Source: Candidatus Poribacteria bacterium (lineage in GTDB: Bacteria; Poribacteria; WGA-4E; WGA-3G). From it: DNA of 64,000 nucleotides. Location of the stretch: assembly GCA_022824265.1 (NCBI GenBank), contig JAJEAG010000010.1:1-64000 (forward strand), written 5' to 3'. A model generated the notes under the pieces. The model was not told where the DNA came from. It worked only from the letters and a program-made list of their open reading frames with translations, and did not search any database. Of the stretch, positions 59,572-64,000 are shown piece by piece. A program made the position numbers and the translations under genes. The first letter of the stretch is position 1, and the number at the start of each line of letters is the position of its first letter.

Positions 59572-60474
59572 ATGGCTGAAACCGTATTTGTAGGAGATCA
59601 TGAAGTTACATTTCCAGGACCACATCTCGGTGTGCTACGGGATTGCAATGATGTGCTGGATTCCGCAGAAGGATTGCATCAACAGATAGCTGAGGATGGG
59701 TATTTGCTTGCGCGCGGTCTAATTGACAAAGATAAGGTGGTGGCTGCACGACGCGCTATCCTTGAATATGCTGAGGGAAATGGAAAAGATGAGGTATTTA
59801 AACCCGGAACTGAAATGATGGATGCCATTGCTGGACCGGGTAGTCCGGGACGAACAATGGGTGCACCTGATGTTACACATCATCCTGATGTGTTGTCAGT
59901 TTTGGAAGGTGATGAACTCTTTACCTTCTTCCGAAACTTCTTTGGTGGAGAGACCCGAACTTTTGATTATAAATGGTTACGTTTCGTGCGACCTGATGGG
60001 TGGTCTGGTCCACATTTTGATTTTGTCTATATGGGTAGAGGCTCCAAGCAGCTGCATACTTGCTGGATACCTTTTGGGGATGTACCTGCGACTATGGGAA
60101 CACTTACTGTTCTTGTCGGTTCACACAAATTAGATAGTTTTGCACCAGTGCGTAATACCTATGGAAAAACAGATGTAGATAAAGACGGTACCCCAGGACA
60201 TTTCGGACGCGATCCTATGGAAATCAGTGAAAAATACGGTGGAGAATGGCAGACAGCAGACTTTGAGATGGGTGATATTATCGTATTCACAATGCACACG
60301 ATGCACACATCTACCAAGAATCTATCGGACAGGTGGCGCATCAGTTGTGACATCCGCTTCCAACCAGCAGAACATCCAATTGATGAGCGGTGGGTTGGGA
60401 AGAACCCTATTTCGCACACTGGAGGTCAGAAGATTTCGTTTGAGGAAGCAAAGAAACAGTGGGGATTGGAATAG
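59572..60474 (+). CDS. Phytanoyl-CoA dioxygenase (PhyH) family protein
   Basis: A 300-aa Fe(II)/2-oxoglutarate dioxygenase-like protein. It has an EDGYLLARGLIDKDKVVAAR entry region, HFDFVYMG (HxD metal motif), FTMHTMHTSTKN with the distal His and RWRISCDIRFQP with the 2-oxoglutarate Arg. It is only distantly similar to the divergent neighbour at 58500. GGAGG precedes the ATG. The substrate is unknown. Confidence 0.88.
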   Translation: MAETVFVGDHEVTFPGPHLGVLRDCNDVLDSAEGLHQQIAEDGYLLARGLIDKDKVVAARRAILEYAEGNGKDEVFKPGTEMMDAIAGPGSPGRTMGAPDVTHHPDVLSVLEGDELFTFFRNFFGGETRTFDYKWLRFVRPDGWSGPHFDFVYMGRGSKQLHTCWIPFGDVPATMGTLTVLVGSHKLDSFAPVRNTYGKTDVDKDGTPGHFGRDPMEISEKYGGEWQTADFEMGDIIVFTMHTMHTSTKNLSDRWRISCDIRFQPAEHPIDERWVGKNPISHTGGQKISFEEAKKQWGLE

Positions 60475-60797
60475 AAGATCAATGATGATGTGGAAACAAA
60501 TTACATAGGTAATGCCAATTCTAATATATAAACCACATTTTGAGGCATTAATGCTAAACTTAATGTAAGAGGCGCAATGAATTGCGCGACTACGAACGCG
60601 TTTTCTCCTTAAATTGACGCTAATGGGTGTTGCTTTTCTCGCTTCGACCTACAGACTGTATGTGAGCATGCGGGCGAGGAAACCTCGCACATACGTAATG
60701 TAAGAGGCGCAATGAATTGCGCGACTACGAACGCGTTTTTGTAAATGAGAAGTTATATTTTAGAGATGGTATAATATGGATTTTATGCAGACAGACA
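60475..60797. other. 320-base convergent intergenic region with a direct repeat
   Basis: This region lies between the ends of two convergent genes. It is dominated by a 44-bp direct repeat (60561-60604 and 60696-60739), between which lies a fragment with CGAGGAAACCTCG, itself a perfect palindromic hairpin. No gene is seen. Confidence 0.6.
60561..60739. repeat. Two exact 44-bp direct repeats containing a palindrome
   Basis: Bases 60561-60604 and 60696-60739 are identical. Each contains GCGCAATGAATTGCGC, a perfect inverted repeat of seven bases around GA. The 91 bases between the copies include CGAGG-AAA-CCTCG. The sequence is GC-richer than its surroundings and resembles an intergenic hairpin repeat rather than a CRISPR. 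Confidence 0.9.
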
Positions 60798-61973
60798 TCA
60801 TTTGAACAGTGCGCGACGAATTTGTCGTAACGCTTGCCTAATGCGATCTTCATTTTCCACAAGCGCGATGCGTATATATCCCTCTCCGTTGTGTCCAAAC
60901 CCTGCACCCGGTGAGACACAAACCTCCGCTTCATTTAGGAGTTTCATTGAAAATTCTAATGAGTTTAGGTGTTGCCATGCCTCAGGAATTGGTGCCCAAA
61001 CAAACATTGAGGCTTGTGGTTTTGACACCTTCCACCCGATACGGTTCAAGCCATCAACAAGGACATCGCGACGACTTCTGTACACATCCGCGTTCTCTGT
61101 GACGACATCTTCCGGTGTGCGGAGTGCCATGATTGCAGCAACTTGAATAGGTGCAAATATGCCGTAATCGTAATATCCTTTTATACGAGCAAGTGCCTCG
61201 ATAATGTCGCGGTTACCTGCAGCAAATCCGCATCGCCAACCAGCCATATTATATGATTTTGAGAGGGATATGAATTCAACCCCAACATCCTTTGCCCCTT
61301 TTGCCTGCAGAAAGCTCGGAGTTTCATATCCATCAAAAACAATATCCGCATACGCTAAATCGTGAATAACGATCATATCCTGTTGTTTAGCAAATGCGAC
61401 TACCTCCTCAAAAAAATCTAACTCAACCACTGCCCCGGTGGGATTGTGTGGAAAACTCAATATCAAAACTTTTGGTCTGGGCCAAATATCCCGTGTAATC
61501 TCTGCAAGTGAGGGGACAAAGTCATTTTCCTCACTTAGTGGAATGCTAACCACACTTCCACCTGCAAGGACTACACTATACATGTGGATAGGAAACGTAG
61601 GGTTTGGCACCATTGCTAAGTCACCCTCGTCAATCAAGGCTAAAGCGAGATGTCCAAGTCCTTCTTTAGTTCCAATGACAGCAATAGCTTCCTCATTAGG
61701 ATCAATGTCTACACCAAATCTTCGTTCATAGTGCCAACTGACTTCTCTGCGAAAATTGTAAATGCCGCGCGAAGCAGAATAACGGTGATTTCGTAGTTCT
61801 TGTGCGGCTTCTGTCAGTTTATCTATAATGGGTTGTGGAGTCGGTTGATTTGGATTCCCCATTCCCAAATCAATAATATCAATTCCTTGTTGCCGACGTT
61901 CGTGCGTCAGCTGCTTCAGTTTTCCAAACATGTATGGTGGAAGCCGATTGATGCGTTTTGAAAATATATTCAT
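60798..61973 (-). CDS. Class I/II PLP-dependent aminotransferase (AlaC-like)
   Basis: A 391-aa fold-type I aminotransferase. It has DLGMGNPNQPTP, HNPTG (176-180), the PLP-stabilising Asp205 and Tyr208 in HDLAYADI, and the Schiff-base Lys239 in SLSKSYNMAGWR. The sequence is closest to the AlaC or LL-diaminopimelate aminotransferase-like group, so alanine/pyruvate or diaminopimelate transamination is likely. It is separated from the downstream repeat region and probably transcribed alone. Confidence 0.92.
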   Translation of the reverse strand: MNIFSKRINRLPPYMFGKLKQLTHERRQQGIDIIDLGMGNPNQPTPQPIIDKLTEAAQELRNHRYSASRGIYNFRREVSWHYERRFGVDIDPNEEAIAVIGTKEGLGHLALALIDEGDLAMVPNPTFPIHMYSVVLAGGSVVSIPLSEENDFVPSLAEITRDIWPRPKVLILSFPHNPTGAVVELDFFEEVVAFAKQQDMIVIHDLAYADIVFDGYETPSFLQAKGAKDVGVEFISLSKSYNMAGWRCGFAAGNRDIIEALARIKGYYDYGIFAPIQVAAIMALRTPEDVVTENADVYRSRRDVLVDGLNRIGWKVSKPQASMFVWAPIPEAWQHLNSLEFSMKLLNEAEVCVSPGAGFGHNGEGYIRIALVENEDRIRQALRQIRRALFK

Positions 61974-62032
61974 CTTCAGTATCCTAATATATTTGATCTG
62001 TGTTCATTGATTTATATTCTAATGTTTTATTT

Positions 62033-63451
62033 TTAATTTTGCCAAAAATCTTGTAAACGGTTACCCCAATTTGTGATAGTATTTTGTGGTCCTTTATGGA
62101 CGATCTTCTGTCTATTAAGTTGACTTTCCTGTTTTAGAAGTTTATCTCTACAAGTATCAATAACTTCCTGATAATTTGGTTCATAAGCGAGATTTACATT
62201 CTCGCCCGGATCATTTTGTTTGTCAAACAACTGGACAAGACCGAGTTGTTTTTCATCTGGTCCAGGTGGTATAAAGTCCTCTGTCGTTTTTGGTATATAT
62301 TCTGTAACGTATTTATGTTGGTCAGTTATAATTGCACGCCCCCAATAATTGCTTTCAATGTATGCATGCTCGCGCCAATTTATATCTTTTCCTTCTACTA
62401 ATGGACGGAGACTCATGCCTTGAGATCCTTCGGGTGTCTCAATATTGGCGTAATCGCAAACAGTTGGTAATAGATCTACACCAGAGACAAAATGTGTGTT
62501 GTCAAATCGTTCTTTCTCTATTGAAATCCCTTCTCCTAAACAGGATACGATGAACGGCACTCGTACACTCTCTTCATATAACGCGAATTTCTGAAACAAC
62601 TGGTGGCTTCCGCACGCTTCACCGTGGTCAGCACTAAAGATGATTAACGTATTATCATTGAAAGAGGTTTGTTGCAGTAGAGAAAGCACTCTACCGATTT
62701 CCGCGTCAACTTTTTCAATGAATCTGTAATAGTTCCATCTAAAGTATCGCCAATGGAGTTCATCCCACTCCCGAACTGCTTTTAGGATGCGCGAATGAAT
62801 AAGTGCGTCATCAACTCGTCTGCAAACCCTATTAAGGACCGTTTCTCTTATATCATAGTCAAAGTTTTCAGGTAACGGAGGTAATTCGTTTTCCGATAGA
62901 ATCCCTTGTTCTACAGGGTTTGGAATCCTTTTCTCCTCATGGTTATGTAAATACTCACATACATCATGTGGATCAATATATCCAATTTGCAGATAAAACG
63001 GTTCCTTTTCATCATAATTCGTCAGGAAGTCTGCAACAGCATGTGTTGAGGCTGAATCGTAATATGCTGCCCCACCTGCACCGATATTGTCATTACCGTA
63101 ATATAGCACTTCAAAACTTTCACGGACATCTCTACCTGGGACATGCCATTTTCCGCAATGGAAGGATCTATAACCACCCTTCTTAAGCACTTGACCTATA
63201 TCAGGTATATCGGGATGCAGCTGTCCACCGTTAAAAGGCACGCCTGTCTCAGAAGTGTATAATCCTGTTGCCCAACTTGATCGAGCTGCAGCACACACCG
63301 GATCAGTACAGTATGATTTTGTGAACGAAACCCCGTTTTGATGGATCAGGTCAATATTCGGTGTATGGAGATACGGATTTCCATACGCAGAAATTGCATC
63401 CCAAGAATGTTGGTCAGTGTTTATAAAGAGAATATTGGGACGTTGGTTCAT
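62033..63451 (-). CDS. Type I sulfatase with CAAAR active-site variant
   Basis: A 472-aa sulfatase. It has RPNILFINTDQHSW with metal-ligand Asp13, then PVCAAARSS, in which Cys53 would become formylglycine and Ala replaces the usual Pro of CxPxR. GKWHVPG and FSADHGEACGSHQLFQKFALYEE follow. CxAxR is tolerated in characterised sulfatases. Compared with the other two sulfatases in the window it is clearly divergent. It starts six bases after the stop of an upstream gene running in from the right edge, so the two form an operon. Confidence 0.9.
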   Translation of the reverse strand: MNQRPNILFINTDQHSWDAISAYGNPYLHTPNIDLIHQNGVSFTKSYCTDPVCAAARSSWATGLYTSETGVPFNGGQLHPDIPDIGQVLKKGGYRSFHCGKWHVPGRDVRESFEVLYYGNDNIGAGGAAYYDSASTHAVADFLTNYDEKEPFYLQIGYIDPHDVCEYLHNHEEKRIPNPVEQGILSENELPPLPENFDYDIRETVLNRVCRRVDDALIHSRILKAVREWDELHWRYFRWNYYRFIEKVDAEIGRVLSLLQQTSFNDNTLIIFSADHGEACGSHQLFQKFALYEESVRVPFIVSCLGEGISIEKERFDNTHFVSGVDLLPTVCDYANIETPEGSQGMSLRPLVEGKDINWREHAYIESNYWGRAIITDQHKYVTEYIPKTTEDFIPPGPDEKQLGLVQLFDKQNDPGENVNLAYEPNYQEVIDTCRDKLLKQESQLNRQKIVHKGPQNTITNWGNRLQDFWQN

Positions 63452-63457
63452 TAGGTG

Positions 63458-64000
63458 TCACCCCATTTTCTCTTTCAACACCAATGTCTCAAAGACAGAG
63501 GAGAAAATAACTGTGTTTCCGTATGTGTCAATCCACCAGTATGATGGTAATGAACCTGTGCCATATAGAAAATAACCAACAAGTGAAATCGGGGATTCTA
63601 TTGTATCAAGATAACCTATTCTACATTTCGGTCTGAGTTGTTCAAGGTCATCAAGTATTGCAATGTCGACAGAATCTACTTTCTCCTTATTGCTTTCTAC
63701 GAGAGCTGGAAACACATCAAATAGTGCCCAATTGCATGTAATAGGTAGAGAATTATCAATCTTCCCAGCAGTTATATCAGTGTTATTGATACGAAGTTGA
63801 ATTTCAGGGATTGAGGTAAGATAACCATCCCACGATAATTTGGAATATATATCGGTACAACTATTGTGTACCTCTACATTCCAATTTTCATGTAATGGAC
63901 GATAAATCTCATCACGACAACTAAAGCGGTACCGTAAATTTTCACCGTTCGTATTATTTATGTAACGAACATTATATTTCCAAAGGTCACCGTTTTCTTG
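63458..64000 (-). CDS. Partial gene, C-terminal 181 residues, unrecognised
   Basis: The frame is open to the right edge of the window, so only the 3' end is present. The visible protein reads as beta-rich and soluble, with NGDLWKYNVRYINNTNGENL, CRDEIYRPLHENWNVEVHNS and GKIDNSLPITCNWALFDVFP. I do not recognise it. It could be a carbohydrate-related or sulfatase-associated protein, since it is followed after six bases by a sulfatase. Confidence 0.75.
   Translation of the reverse strand, partial: QENGDLWKYNVRYINNTNGENLRYRFSCRDEIYRPLHENWNVEVHNSCTDIYSKLSWDGYLTSIPEIQLRINNTDITAGKIDNSLPITCNWALFDVFPALVESNKEKVDSVDIAILDDLEQLRPKCRIGYLDTIESPISLVGYFLYGTGSLPSYWWIDTYGNTVIFSSVFETLVLKEKMG

Noticed and set aside
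60561-60739. Direct repeats considered as a minimal CRISPR
   Set aside because: Only two copies, an internal perfect palindrome, a 91-base spacer with its own hairpin, and no cas gene.

Overview
The window reads as a chromosomal segment of an AT-rich (roughly 40 % GC by eye), Gram-negative-type bacterium. Evidence for an outer membrane is a TonB-dependent receptor, a TonB protein and several lipoproteins. Three type I sulfatases, two phytanoyl-CoA dioxygenase-like proteins, a Gfo/Idh/MocA oxidoreductase, an enolase-superfamily sugar-acid dehydratase, a UxuA-like protein, a DUF4159 protein and CX4CH cytochrome-like lipoproteins together resemble what is known of Candidatus Poribacteria and related marine or sponge-associated lineages. 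That assignment is inference from gene content; no rRNA or tRNA gene was seen. There is no prophage, conjugative element, complete insertion sequence or CRISPR array.

Layout. 1-589 has no recognised gene; it holds a pseudoknot-capable RNA-like segment followed by a hairpin resembling an IS200/IS605 right end, and one copy of an intergenic repeat. 590-4282 is a two-gene unit of unknown function: a 598-aa protein and a double-domain AAA+ ATPase that probably starts at an ATA codon. 4.4-7.7 kb has an oxidoreductase with a stand-alone C-terminal-domain partner, a rhodanese and a polyamine-type solute-binding lipoprotein. 8.5-20.5 kb has a four-repeat membrane protein, two sulfatases, a UxuA-like protein, trpA, a degenerate metallo-beta-lactamase/cupin fusion, a methyltransferase, a chimeric gene scrap, two cytochrome-like lipoproteins (one with a 44-Asp tail) and a DUF309 protein. 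20.5-28.3 kb has ugd, a small membrane protein, an ABC transporter/DUF1854/DUF4159 operon and the dehydratase. 29.0-38.8 kb has katG, a UMF1-type transporter and a TonB-dependent uptake locus.

39-58.5 kb is a mostly plus-strand run: a dolichol-kinase-like protein, a TrmJ-like methyltransferase, an AAA/PD-(D/E)XK protein, a DUF262-DUF1524 (GmrSD-like) gene broken by a perfect 16-bp tandem duplication, a giant membrane/spermidine-synthase-like/TPR fusion, aspS, a dicarboxylate or glutamate symporter, an AI-2E family transporter, der, a 2-hydroxyacid dehydrogenase, and a two-gene OLD-like ATPase plus PIN-like module. The window ends with two dioxygenases, an aminotransferase, a third sulfatase and a truncated gene.

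How the genes work together. The scattered sulfatases, oxidoreductases, sugar-acid enzymes and dioxygenases suit a heterotroph that strips sulfated or decorated glycans and other organic matter. The TonB locus supplies import across the outer membrane. The strongest candidates for undescribed biology are the beta-propeller-like insertion in the AI-2E transporter together with insertions in its two upstream neighbours, the ATPase/PIN-like pair, the 16-bp duplication that switches off a GmrSD-like gene, the unknown AAA+ pair at the left end, and the chimeric scrap at 17.9-18.1 kb.
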